This document shows positions 1 through 8,124 of a stretch of DNA of 64,000 bases, one piece after another. The translations under genes and the position numbers were made by a program. Source of the DNA: Myxococcales bacterium (lineage in GTDB: Bacteria; Myxococcota_A; Polyangia; Haliangiales; Haliangiaceae); assembly GCA_016716835.1 (NCBI GenBank), contig JADJUW010000001.1, forward strand, positions 186,001-250,000, in the 5' to 3' direction. Within the stretch, counting starts at the first letter, position 1; each line of letters opens with the position of its first letter. The notes below the pieces were generated by a model that did not search any database, was not told where the DNA came from, and saw only the letters and a list, made by a program, of their open reading frames with translations.

Positions 1-1
1 C

Positions 2-220
2 GCTGGCGACGCGCCACGTGGCGGCGGCGACACCCTTTCCATTTGGGCGGCGGCCATCACGGGCAAGAAGTCACGGCCGCTTTGGCGCGGCGAGTTCGCG
101 GGCGGCATCGTTGGCATCGTCGCAATAAACAATTCAGCTACGCCGGCGTCGCCGCGGTTGCTGGTGGCAACCGCCTTGCGCGGGGCCTCGCGCCTCGATG
201 TGTGGGAGCTGCGATGGTGA
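2..220 (+). CDS. C-terminal end of an unrecognised protein (5' cut off)
   Basis: An open frame enters from the left edge in frame 2 and stops at TGA 218-220, giving 72 visible residues that include GDTLSIW and SRLDVWEL. Codon third positions are GC-rich like the neighbouring genes, and the frame overlaps the next start codon (ATG 214) by 7 bases, typical of translationally coupled operon genes here. No family is recognised. The alternation of short hydrophobic strands could fit the last blade of a repeat domain, but that is a guess. It is probably the first visible gene of the operon that continues with the solute-binding protein and the kinase. Confidence 0.5.
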   Translation, partial: AGDAPRGGGDTLSIWAAAITGKKSRPLWRGEFAGGIVGIVAINNSATPASPRLLVATALRGASRLDVWELRW

Positions 221-1503
221 AGGCCGCGGTTCAGCGGCGCGCGTTGCCGCTGGTTGGCGTGCTGCAACTGTTGCTCCTTGCACCCGCCGCAGGCGACGTG
301 CGGCCACCGCGCGGCGGCGAGGTTGTCCTCAGCAGCGACAGCACCCTTGCCAACGTGGGTACGTGCGGTGACCCGAGCCTGGCGCACACGGCGGCCGAAC
401 TTGGTATTTGCCGGCTGTTTTACGAGCCGCTCTATGTCGCGCGGCGCGACGGCGTCATTGTGCCGCGCCTGGCCGCGGGCCCCATCGCGTGGAGTGCCGA
501 TCAAACCGTGGCAACCATTGAGCTGCGCGCCGACATAGGCCTGCACGACGGGCGCGCGCTCACCGCGGCGGATGTTGCCGATGCCCTCTTGCGCGCGTCG
601 CGCAGCGGGCGGTTCGCGCTGACGTCGGTCGCTGCCGACGAAGCGCGGCTTGCGGTTGTGCTGACGTTGCCGGCGCCTCGCCCGTGGCTAGCGGCCGAGC
701 TCTCCGCGCCGTGGATGGCGATCGCCACGCGCGGCGTCGGCAGCGGGCCGTTCGTGCGCCTGTCCACCTCGGCCGATGGCGCGACGTGGATCAGCGCGCA
801 GCGCTTTGCAAATTATTGGGGCACCCCGGCCTGGCTTGACAAGCTTGCATGGCTGCCCCCCAGCGACGCCGCACGCGAGGCGAGGCAGTATCATCGCGGC
901 GCGACGTGGTGGTCGCATGTTGGCGGCGACGCGTCAGGTCTGCCTAGCGCGCATGCCGAGACGGCGCTGTATGCTCCGCTTATACGGGAGGTGTCTCTCG
1001 TCCGGCGCGGTCGCGCAATGACCGCGCTGCCGCTGCCATCGATGATCGACACTGTGGCGCTGGCGCTAGACGTTCCGTTCGCCCGAGCCCTACCTATGAC
1101 ATTGCAGGTCGACGCGGCATCGTCGCAAACGCAAACGGCGCAGACTGTGCCGCTATACTTCGATCAGGATAACGCGCGCCTGCGCCACCTCGCCGCCAAG
1201 GTTGCGTGGCAGCTCTCGCGTCATGGTGTGATCGCGACCGTCACGTCGGTCAAATATGCAGCGCTTGGACCGACCGCGACCGTGGCAGAAGAGGCGCTTG
1301 TTCTGGTCGATGTCGCGACATGCCCCGCTTGCGCCGCGCTGCCATCGCCATTGGCCGAAGCGCCAGCACGCCTTACGTTGCTCCGTTACGGCCACGTGCT
1401 TTCGCTGCGACAGGCGCTGCAAGGCGTGGAGTTTGATGGTTGGGGCATGCCGCTATGGGAAGCCATGTACGCGGCACCCGCGGCAGGAGACGATTCAAAA
1501 TGA
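214..1503 (+). CDS. Periplasmic solute-binding protein, family 5 (peptide/nickel type)
   Basis: The 429-residue product begins with a Sec-type signal (hydrophobic stretch about residues 11-27, cleavage near APAAG). It then shows the family 5 N-lobe pattern: strand GGEVVLSSDS, LFYEPLY, a P-R-LA element, the LR...LHDGRALTAADV signature near residues 110-125, and GSGPFV. Such proteins bind oligopeptides or similar ligands in the periplasm and hand them to an ABC permease or a sensor. At 429 residues it is shorter than typical 500-550 residue members, so the C-lobe is probably reduced. No permease or ATPase gene is present. Its TGA overlaps the kinase ATG (ATGA at 1500), so ligand sensing for that kinase is a reasonable inference. 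ATG 214 is chosen over an in-frame TTG at 43 because it opens the signal peptide. Confidence 0.72.
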   Translation: MVKAAVQRRALPLVGVLQLLLLAPAAGDVRPPRGGEVVLSSDSTLANVGTCGDPSLAHTAAELGICRLFYEPLYVARRDGVIVPRLAAGPIAWSADQTVATIELRADIGLHDGRALTAADVADALLRASRSGRFALTSVAADEARLAVVLTLPAPRPWLAAELSAPWMAIATRGVGSGPFVRLSTSADGATWISAQRFANYWGTPAWLDKLAWLPPSDAAREARQYHRGATWWSHVGGDASGLPSAHAETALYAPLIREVSLVRRGRAMTALPLPSMIDTVALALDVPFARALPMTLQVDAASSQTQTAQTVPLYFDQDNARLRHLAAKVAWQLSRHGVIATVTSVKYAALGPTATVAEEALVLVDVATCPACAALPSPLAEAPARLTLLRYGHVLSLRQALQGVEFDGWGMPLWEAMYAAPAAGDDSK

Positions 1504-3245
1504 CGCTACGGTCTCGCATCTTCTATGCCGTGTTGGCGGTCGCCGTGGTGCTGGTGGGCGTCGCCACGCTGCTGACGCGCCACATCTTGGCGCAGAGCTA
1601 TCGCGAAGACTATGCGGCGCTGCGGGTCGATGTCGACGTTGCCCTTACGCGTGAGCTGGCGTTGCGCCGGCAATTGCTGGGGCAGGTGGCCGATGCGGTG
1701 GCGCAGGCGCAACATCCGCTGATGGCCGCGACCTTTGCGCGGCTCGAGCAAAAGCTCGGCGCGCTCGATGAGGGCGATCGCCGAGCGCTTGCGGCGGTGG
1801 CCGACGCCTCGCGCGTCGCGCTGGGCGTCGACGAGCTCGTCGTCATCGGCCACGATCAGCGCATCATCGTCGCCAGCGGACGCCCCGAGCTCGTTGGCGA
1901 GCTTGCCGGTGCGCTCGGGCAGCGGGCGGACCTCGCGCAGGCCACTACCGCGTTTGGCGACGACCTGGGGCAGGCGGGTCAGGTGCGGACGATCGCCCTG
2001 CGCGCGGTGCAAGAAGGCGCCTACCTCGTGACGATTTTCGTGGCGCGCTGGCTCGACGAATCCTTGCTGCAAACTATTTCGCGGCCAGGCTTGGTCGTCG
2101 CGCGCTTGGTCGCCAGCGATGGCCGCGTGCTGCTCGGCGCGTCGCCACTTGACGGTCAGCCGCCGCGGGTGCCGACCGTAAGCGCCGCTTTGCTCAACCT
2201 AGATGGCACGGCCATCGCGCAGGTGCACGCCAATATTTCAGACCAGACGCTCTCGGGGGTGCTCGCGCGCCTGTCGCTGGTTGCGCTAGGTGCGAGCCTG
2301 GGTGCGCTGCTGCTGGCCGCAGGCCTAGCGACGTGGCTGTCGCGCCGCGTGACGCATCGCCTCGATGAGCTGGTGGCTGCGGCCAACGCCGTCGCCGGTG
2401 GCGATCTTTCGCGGCGCGTCGCCGCCGACGGCCACGATGAGTTGGCGGGGCTGGCGGCGGCATTTAATCACATGGTGGCGCAGGTCAACCAGGGCAACGA
2501 GCGCGTCGCCTGGGCCGAGCGCCGCGCCGCGTGGCAGGATATCGCGCGCCACCTCGCGCATGAAATCAAGAATCCCTTGACGCCGATCCAGATGTCGATG
2601 GACACGCTGCGCAAGTCGTACGAGCGCGGCCATCCGCAGTTCGCGGAAATCCTCGCCGAGTCGACACAGACCGTGTTGCAGGAGGCCGCACGCCTCAAGA
2701 AATTTGCCACCGAGTTTGGCAATTTTGCCCGGCTGCCGCGGCCGGTCTATGAGCAGTTTGACCTCACGGCGCTTGCCAAGGGGCTGGCCGCCATGCGCGG
2801 CAACGTCGAGTTTGAGGCGCCGCCAGAACCCATCATGATCTCGGCCGATCGCGATCAGTTAAGCCAGGTGCTGCACAATCTGCTCGACAACGCTGCCGAT
2901 GCGGTGGGGCAGGCGCCGCGGCCACAGCCGCCGCGCATTACCTTGTCGCTGAGCCTCGAAGCCGGCAGCGCGCGCCTCGCCGCCGAGGGCGATGCAGCCG
3001 CCGACGCCGTCGTGATGACGGTCGCCGACAACGGCATCGGCCTTTCCGCCGAGGTGCGCGCGCAATTATTTACGCCCTATGTCACGAGCAAGCTCGATCG
3101 CGGCGGCACCGGCCTTGGGCTCGCCATCGTCCACCGCATCGTCACCGAGCACGGCGGCACCATCGAGGCGCCGGACGTGCCGCTCGGCACGACCTTCGTG
3201 GTGTGCCTGCCGCTCGTCGCCGCGGCGCCAGCGTCGGCTACTTAG
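1500..3245 (+). CDS. Membrane sensor histidine kinase, NtrY-like
   Basis: A 581-residue inner-membrane kinase. TM1 lies about residues 8-28, a periplasmic or extracytoplasmic sensor region of about 240 residues follows, and TM2 is about 260-285. A HAMP linker comes next. The HisKA box HLAHEIKNPLTP has the phospho-acceptor at His354, followed by an ATPase domain with an N-box (NLLDNAADA), DNGIGLS and GGTGLGLAIV. The H-box sequence and architecture match NtrY-type kinases, which normally phosphorylate an NtrX/NtrC sigma54 activator. No response regulator follows; transcription runs into a gene-free gap. The ATGA overlap with the solute-binding gene gives strict coupling. An earlier in-frame start at 1440 is rejected because it would lie inside the upstream gene. 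Confidence 0.85.
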   Translation: MTLRSRIFYAVLAVAVVLVGVATLLTRHILAQSYREDYAALRVDVDVALTRELALRRQLLGQVADAVAQAQHPLMAATFARLEQKLGALDEGDRRALAAVADASRVALGVDELVVIGHDQRIIVASGRPELVGELAGALGQRADLAQATTAFGDDLGQAGQVRTIALRAVQEGAYLVTIFVARWLDESLLQTISRPGLVVARLVASDGRVLLGASPLDGQPPRVPTVSAALLNLDGTAIAQVHANISDQTLSGVLARLSLVALGASLGALLLAAGLATWLSRRVTHRLDELVAAANAVAGGDLSRRVAADGHDELAGLAAAFNHMVAQVNQGNERVAWAERRAAWQDIARHLAHEIKNPLTPIQMSMDTLRKSYERGHPQFAEILAESTQTVLQEAARLKKFATEFGNFARLPRPVYEQFDLTALAKGLAAMRGNVEFEAPPEPIMISADRDQLSQVLHNLLDNAADAVGQAPRPQPPRITLSLSLEAGSARLAAEGDAAADAVVMTVADNGIGLSAEVRAQLFTPYVTSKLDRGGTGLGLAIVHRIVTEHGGTIEAPDVPLGTTFVVCLPLVAAAPASAT

Positions 3246-3595
3246 ACCCACGCTGAGAGGTGCGAGCGGGCACTACCAGACTGCTGACATTTCCCGCCCA
3301 CACCGCTGATCCTGTTCGGGGAGGCGCCGGGCGCGGCTTCAAATGGCCAGCGCCCCGGCGCTCTATCGCCAAGCACCGTAACTGCCCCGTCCCCCGGCCC
3401 CGGGTTCTAATGACCCGGGCCGGGCGGCGGTGTAAGGATCCATACACGAGTCGAATCTGCGAGGGCCGAGATGTACCCGGTCTTTACCGGTCGTTGACCG
3501 CAAAAACGCAGGTGTCAACCATGTCGTCGGTCCGTGTCAGCGATGTCGATGGCCCGTTGTGTCAGCTATGTATCCGGTTTGTACCCAATCGATTT
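3246..3595. other. Gene-free gap with clustered IS-end-like repeats
   Basis: No convincing gene lies between the kinase stop and the transposase promoter. Three spaced copies of a GTGTCA-nn-nATGT motif occur at 3512-3525, 3534-3547 and 3559-3572, with 22 and 25 base spacing. Just before them (about 3396-3420) is a strong inverted repeat, CCGGGT/ACCCGG with a 7-base loop. Clusters of TGTCA-type repeats are known at the ends of some insertion sequences (IS481-like elements come to mind), so this may be a solo end left after loss of the transposase body. Family assignment is uncertain. Confidence 0.35.
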
Positions 3596-3625
3596 TTGTA
3601 GATTAAGGTCGGTCGCTGATATACT
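3596..3625 (+). promoter_or_regulatory. Promoter of the tyrosine transposase gene
   Basis: TTGTAG at 3596-3601 and TATACT at 3620-3625 are separated by 18 bases, a good sigma70-type pair. A second possible -10, TATAGC at 3625-3630, lies 7 bases before ATG 3638, so the transcript would be leaderless or nearly so. There is no Shine-Dalgarno sequence before the ATG, consistent with that reading. Confidence 0.55.
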
Positions 3626-3637
3626 ATAGCCGAATCA

Positions 3638-4435
3638 ATGACGGGCGTCATAACTCGCAAAGGCAGCAAGTCGCGTGCGCAACTTGCGTTCGCTGTTGGC
3701 ACGCCGCATCGCAAGGCCAAAGATGGCTCGCGCCGCGGCGGCAAGCGCGCCGGCGCCGGTCGCAAGCCAAGCGGAAAGGTCGCGATGGTGTCGCACGCGC
3801 GGCGTCCACTACATAAGGCTGCGCATCCGCTGCACATTTCAATGAAGGCCCTTCCAGATGTGCCGAGCCTGCGTCAGCCGCGTCTGGTTCGCGTCATAAC
3901 GAACGCCATGCGCCAGGTCCATGGCAGGCAGCAGGGCGACGCCAATCGCGGCGCATTTCGCATCGCCCAATTTTCCATCCAGGACACGCATGTGCACCTG
4001 CTGGTCGAAGCGATCGACAAGCGCGCGCTGGCTAGCGGCATGTCGAGCCTGGCGATTCGCATCGCCCTCGCCATCAAACGCACCCTTGGTCGCGACCACA
4101 AGGTCTGGTGCGACCGCTACTTCGCCCGCCGCCTTACCGTGCCCAAAGAAGTTCGCAACGCGTTGGTCTACGTGCTGCTCAATAGCATCAAGCACAAGCC
4201 AGACCGGGTTGCTGCTGGGCGCCAGCAAACGAGCACGCGGGTGTTGGTAGATCTTCGCTGCACCTCAGCCGGGTGGTTTCGCGGGTTTTCGCCCACGTTC
4301 GAGACATCGTTGAGGCAGAGCGGCACGCCTCAGGAGCACGACCCACCCGTGGCGGCGGCTGCGACGTGGCTGCTCACTACGGGCTGGCGTAGGCATGGAC
4401 TCATCGACCCTCGCCGCGATGCGCCGCAGAGCTAG
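3638..4435 (+). CDS. REP-associated tyrosine transposase (RAYT), IS200/Y1 fold
   Basis: A 265-residue protein. The basic Gly/Lys-rich N-terminus contains GGKRAGAGRKPSGK. The Y1 transposase core has the metal-binding HUH pair His118/His120 in DTHVHLLVEA and the likely catalytic Tyr178 in VYVLLNSIKH. WCDRYFARRL precedes it, as in the family. These enzymes nick single-stranded DNA at hairpin ends and move REP-type palindromes; many are single-copy and domesticated. It lacks IS200 ends and a partner TnpB, so it is not a normal insertion sequence. The last 35 bases overlap the convergent gene at 4401-4730. The window carries hairpin repeats at 19.7, 20.3 and 29.9 kb that could be its substrates, which is an inference only. 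Confidence 0.82.
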   Translation: MTGVITRKGSKSRAQLAFAVGTPHRKAKDGSRRGGKRAGAGRKPSGKVAMVSHARRPLHKAAHPLHISMKALPDVPSLRQPRLVRVITNAMRQVHGRQQGDANRGAFRIAQFSIQDTHVHLLVEAIDKRALASGMSSLAIRIALAIKRTLGRDHKVWCDRYFARRLTVPKEVRNALVYVLLNSIKHKPDRVAAGRQQTSTRVLVDLRCTSAGWFRGFSPTFETSLRQSGTPQEHDPPVAAAATWLLTTGWRRHGLIDPRRDAPQS

Positions 4436-4730
4436 GCAACGCCCACTGCGAGCCCGGAGGCACTTCCATGGTGAACCGCAAAATGATCTTGGAGTCCCAT
4501 GCGGAGTGGAAACATATCACTAGTTCTTTTCCGTTCGATTCGTGAACTACGTGACTTATGTCTTCATTGCGATACTCATCGAGAACTAGATTGTTTACGC
4601 TGCCAAATTCAACAACGTATATTTCTCCCCGCCAGTCCTTAATGCTCAGCGTCAGGTGGTCGTTGCGCAATAGCAAATGTTGGATGGCGCCATCCTCCCA
4701 TCTGTGTTGTAAGAACTCAGCCAAGTCCAT
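4401..4730 (-). CDS. Small hypothetical protein, immunity-like composition
   Basis: A 109-residue acidic cytosolic protein without signal or membrane segment. It is rich in alternating beta-strand patterns (LTLSIKDW, IYVVEF, LVICFHSAWD). Its body has a lower GC content than the flanking genes. It starts 34 bases after the stop of the MXAN_5187-type gene and could be co-transcribed with it, and its 3' end runs 35 bases into the convergent transposase gene. The fold pattern resembles small polymorphic-toxin immunity proteins, but no named family is recognised and no toxin is nearby. The last 20 or so residues (after FTMEVPPG) look like read-through into unrelated sequence. Confidence 0.5.
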   Translation of the reverse strand: MDLAEFLQHRWEDGAIQHLLLRNDHLTLSIKDWRGEIYVVEFGSVNNLVLDEYRNEDISHVVHESNGKELVICFHSAWDSKIILRFTMEVPPGSQWALPSSAAHRGEGR

Positions 4731-4764
4731 CGCGCGAACTTCGAAATAGCACCAAGGCCGCGTC

Positions 4765-6362
4765 CTAAGCCCGCACCGGCACGGCGCGTAGGGCGGCCTT
4801 GCCGTCTTTGACGTAGACCGAGAACTTCACGTCGATGCAGCCGGTTTGGCTGATGAGCTGGCTGCGGTTGCGCGCGATGGTCTCTTCGAATTTGTGATAC
4901 GTCAGGCCCGTCGTCGACTCGCCGCACGATTGCTTGGTGCGAATGTATTCGTCGTAGATGGCGCGCAGCTGTGGATCTTCGCTGCCCGGCGTGGAAGGCG
5001 GTCGCGGCGGCGGGGGCAGCGCAGGTGGCGCGCCCTTTGGCGGCGCGGCTGCCATCTGGGCGGCGGCGGACGGCGGCGGTGGCAGATCGAGGTCGTCATT
5101 GGCGTAGCGCTTGCTAATCGATTCGAGCGAAAAGTCATCAGCGCCGCCGACTGGTGGCGGTAGCGGCGCCGGCATCGAGGCGATGCCGACCGATGAGGCA
5201 CCGGTGGTGGCACCGGTGAGCAGTTGGTCGAGATCGTTGCGCGCCGACTTGGTTTCGCGCATCAGCTTGTCGATTACGATATTGACCGCGCGCGCGACCT
5301 CGCCATAGCGCCCACTGTGGCGCGCCTCGTCGAATTTCTCGGCGCTGGCCTGGACCAGACCAAGGGCGTCGCGCTGTAATCTTCGCAACGGTCGCCCGCT
5401 CTCGAAATAGGGCAACAGCAGGCCAAAGATCAGGGCAGCGAGAAAAGCGCCGCCCACCAACGCGAGCAACACCCAGGGGATTTTTAGATCGGCACGGGTC
5501 AGCTTACCGATGGTCGAAAACAGCCCGTCCTCAAAGGGACGCGAGGCAAAGAACACGAGATACGCCGACTTTGCCTGCGATTCGCCCGGCAGTGACAGCG
5601 AGAGAGCCACCAGGTCCGTGTCGCCGCTGCGCGCGATTTGCACCGCGCTGGTAGGACACGTGCGGCGGTGATTAGTTGGCGCAAGGGTGATGCCATCGAG
5701 CCGGGCGCTCGAGGTGGATGCGATTTGCTGCGGGCCGAGAAAGGCTGCGACCTGCAAACCAAGTGAGTCACCGAATTTACTTAGCGACTTGGCATTGAGC
5801 GCCCGCCCGAGCAAGAGCGCCCCGGCATACCTGGCGCCGGCCGCCGACGTCAGCACGACCGGTGAGGCGGCAACCAAAAAGATATTGTTCTTGTCAAACC
5901 AAACGTCGTCGCGGACAAAGCCGCTGAGCGCGTCGTCGACCAGGGGCCGGCCCGACATGCTGTCGCCAAATAGGTTTTCGTCGTTGCCCAGGCGCGCGAT
6001 CACGCGGCCGTTGCGGTCAAACAAAATTGCAATCTCAGGCCCCGCCTCCCCGAACTCAGCGAGCATCTTCGCGCCGACGGCTTTGGCCGCCGCGTTGATC
6101 TCTTCAGAGATTTGCGCGGCCTCGCTGGCGGCGCCCAGGGTGCTGATGAGCTCGGCATGGCGAGCGCCCTGTGCCACCTCGGTGACGCGCGCTAGCGCCG
6201 AATTCTCAAGCCGAATATTGGCGGCGTCACACGCCACGGTCAGCTTCTCGCGGGCGACGCGATCGCGTTCGCGATGGGCGGCCCAGGCAAGATAGCAATG
6301 AGCAGCACCGCGATGAGCAATGCGACGGCTAAGGCGAAGGACCAAAATCGAGTGAAAAACAT
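4765..6362 (-). CDS. MXAN_5187-type sensor-like membrane protein (frameshifted)
   Basis: The N-terminal membrane anchor (MFFTRFWSFALAVALL) starts at ATG 6362, but it lies one frame away from the rest of the protein. The two frames join naturally near 6290-6300, just before LAWAAHRERDRV. Downstream come an extracytoplasmic sensor-like domain (FDRNGRVIARLG, about 200 residues), a second membrane helix (VLLALVGGAFLAALIFGLLL), a linker resembling HAMP, a Pro/Ala-rich segment, and a C-terminal domain with TKQSCGES, GLTYHKFEETIARNRSQL and VKDGKAAL. That last pattern matches the domain named after Myxococcus MXAN_5187. ATG 6362 sits 10 bases after the upstream gene's stop, supporting an operon. A TTG at 6345 would give a start in the main frame but destroys the anchor. 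The role is unknown; a signalling or envelope function is likely. Confidence 0.68.
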
Positions 6363-6372
6363 TAGGCGCGTC

Positions 6373-7143
6373 TCATTTGGCGGGGGGAGGCGCCGCGCCC
6401 GGCGCGGGCGTTGTGGCGGGCGCTGCGGTGGGGCTGGCGGTGCTAGTGGTGCCAAGGCCCGCTGGCAAACGCAGGTTGAGCTCGGCGGAGGAAGACCCTA
6501 CGGTAATTTGTTCATCGGTGCGGTCGACCCAATTAGTGTCGTACCACACGCGCACGCGCCATCGGCCGGGCGGGACGTCTGGAATTTCAAACCGCCCGTC
6601 GGCGCCGACCATGGCGAAATACGGCGTCTCTAGCGCCAAGATCGTGCCGCCCAAAAACGGCAAGTCCTGATCGACGATCGAATACGTGCCGGCTTTTTTA
6701 ATGCGAAGCTCTTTTTGCGCGCCGGGGTTCACCGGGCCCGCAGGGACCAGCGCGGGGTCTTCAAGGCTTTTTAAGATCGGCGCGGTGCGGCCGCGATTGC
6801 GCACTACCACGGTCGTGCCGACGCGCGTTGCAAACACCGTGCGCGAGAATGATTGTCCGAGAAAATCCCAAAACACGTCAATCGCCGGCGGCGGCGTGGC
6901 GGTGGTGTCGCCCTCTAGCACGACCACCAAACGCGGCATGGGGTCGTTGACCCGCGTCGGCAAAAACGGGTTCGCTTTGCGATCAAGGAAGCCCTTGGTG
7001 CGTTGCGGGGCGGGGCCGATGCCGCTCTGAGGCAGCTCAACCTTGCCGCGCACTGGCGCCGCGCCCAACTCCATTGGCATGGCGGCGAGGATCGTCGCGC
7101 CGACCACGACATGACCCAAGCTGCGTGCCCTCGGTTGCCCCAT
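6373..7143 (-). CDS. Secreted protein with a carboxypeptidase-regulatory-like domain
   Basis: A 256-residue protein with an N-terminal signal (VVVGATILAAMPMELGAAP). The middle region (about residues 55-150) has cupredoxin-like strands, including VVVRNRG and the segment ending KKAGTYSIVDQD. Residues about 175-215 carry the transthyretin-like pattern GADGRFEIPDVPPGRWRVRV typical of regulatory carboxypeptidase-like domains. A low-complexity Pro/Ala/Thr tail follows. Copper ligands are not obvious, so metal binding is not claimed. It is the first gene of the operon with the MXAN_5187-type gene 10 bases downstream, and is presumably a periplasmic partner. ATG 7143 is preferred because a TACGAT box lies 7 bases upstream. 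Confidence 0.68.
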   Translation of the reverse strand: MGQPRARSLGHVVVGATILAAMPMELGAAPVRGKVELPQSGIGPAPQRTKGFLDRKANPFLPTRVNDPMPRLVVVLEGDTTATPPPAIDVFWDFLGQSFSRTVFATRVGTTVVVRNRGRTAPILKSLEDPALVPAGPVNPGAQKELRIKKAGTYSIVDQDLPFLGGTILALETPYFAMVGADGRFEIPDVPPGRWRVRVWYDTNWVDRTDEQITVGSSSAELNLRLPAGLGTTSTASPTAAPATTPAPGAAPPPAK

Positions 7144-7150
7144 TAATATG

Positions 7151-7156
7151 ATCGTA
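7151..7156 (-). promoter_or_regulatory. -10-like box, leaderless start at 7143
   Basis: On the minus strand TACGAT lies 7 bases before ATG 7143, which has no Shine-Dalgarno sequence. It supports the chosen start. The -35 region is not clear. Confidence 0.35.
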
Positions 7157-7200
7157 AGGTGCCATGGCGGGCGCAGCAAGCGGCGCGGGCGGCTATTGCC

Positions 7201-8088
7201 ATGGCGGGTTTGCTACGCGCGGCGCGCAATGCGCGTACATTTACGCCGATGCCGTGGTCTGCCAGCGCGTTGCTAACGTTGAGCGCTGCGGCGTTCGCGG
7301 TAATGGCGACGCTGGTGCACGCGGCCGCCGCGACGATTCACGTCGCCATCATCGTGTGGTCGCGCCTGCTCGTTTCGCTGATCGCGAGTTGGTGGGGCAT
7401 GCGCCGACAAGGCATAGCCATGTGGGGTGATCGCCCACAAGCGCTGCTGCTGCGCGGCCTCATCGGCGCTGGCGCGTTATCGTGCTTCTTTATCAGCCTC
7501 GGCGCGATGCCGCTGGCGCAGGCCACGACCATTCAGAACGCCGCGCCACTGTTGGTCGCGATCTTTGCCTGGGTGGCGCTGGGCGAAGAACCCGATGCCA
7601 TGGTCTGGCTTGCGCTCGCGCTTGGGGTCGGCGGCATCGCCTTGGCCGGCGAGGTTTGGTCGATGGCGGACGTCGGCCCGTGGGCGCTGCTCACCGCCAT
7701 CACCGGCGCGGCGCTTGCGGCGGCGGCCTATGTCACCGTTAGGCAGCTCGCGCAAAGCGAGCCGCCGCTGCGCATCGTCTTCTTTTTCCCGCTCGTCGCC
7801 TTGCCACTGACCACGCCGTGGGCGGTCGCGCATTGGCGCCCGTTGCGGCTCGGCGAGCTCGCCTTGCTGCTGGCGATTGGCCTGTGCACCCAGGTGGGGC
7901 AGGTGGCGATGACCATGGGCATGGCCAAGGTTTCGGCGAGCCGCGCCGCGGCCTACGGTTTTTTGCAGGTGCCGATGGCCATGGTGCTCGGGCTGCTCCT
8001 GTACGAGGTGCCCTCAATCTGGGTTGTGCTTGGAGCCGTGTTGATCTTGCTCGGGCAGGGCGGCCTATGGGCCACGGGTCGCAAATAA
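7201..8088 (+). CDS. DMT-family (EamA) transporter
   Basis: A 295-residue inner-membrane protein with about ten hydrophobic segments in two EamA halves. The first half contains LVSLIASWWG, GALSCFFISLGAMPLAQATTI and AAPLLVAIFAWVALGE; the second contains GLCTQVGQVAMTMGMAKVSASRAA and VPMAMVLGLLLYE. Members export amino acids, nucleosides or other metabolites; the substrate cannot be read from the sequence. Two starts are possible, ATG 7201 and ATG 7249. The latter begins right before the first helix and is nearly as likely. It is divergent from the operon at 6373-7143 and followed by comEC on the same strand. Confidence 0.85.
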   Translation: MAGLLRAARNARTFTPMPWSASALLTLSAAAFAVMATLVHAAAATIHVAIIVWSRLLVSLIASWWGMRRQGIAMWGDRPQALLLRGLIGAGALSCFFISLGAMPLAQATTIQNAAPLLVAIFAWVALGEEPDAMVWLALALGVGGIALAGEVWSMADVGPWALLTAITGAALAAAAYVTVRQLAQSEPPLRIVFFFPLVALPLTTPWAVAHWRPLRLGELALLLAIGLCTQVGQVAMTMGMAKVSASRAAAYGFLQVPMAMVLGLLLYEVPSIWVVLGAVLILLGQGGLWATGRK

Positions 8089-8124
8089 GCGCAACAAGCA
8101 CGACCTCGCGGCGATAGCCCGAAA

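Noticed and set aside
3260..3601. Open frame of 113 codons in the gap before the transposase
   Set aside because: Composition is Arg/Pro-rich with no start signal, and it runs through palindromes and repeated TGTCA motifs; probably part of a decayed element.
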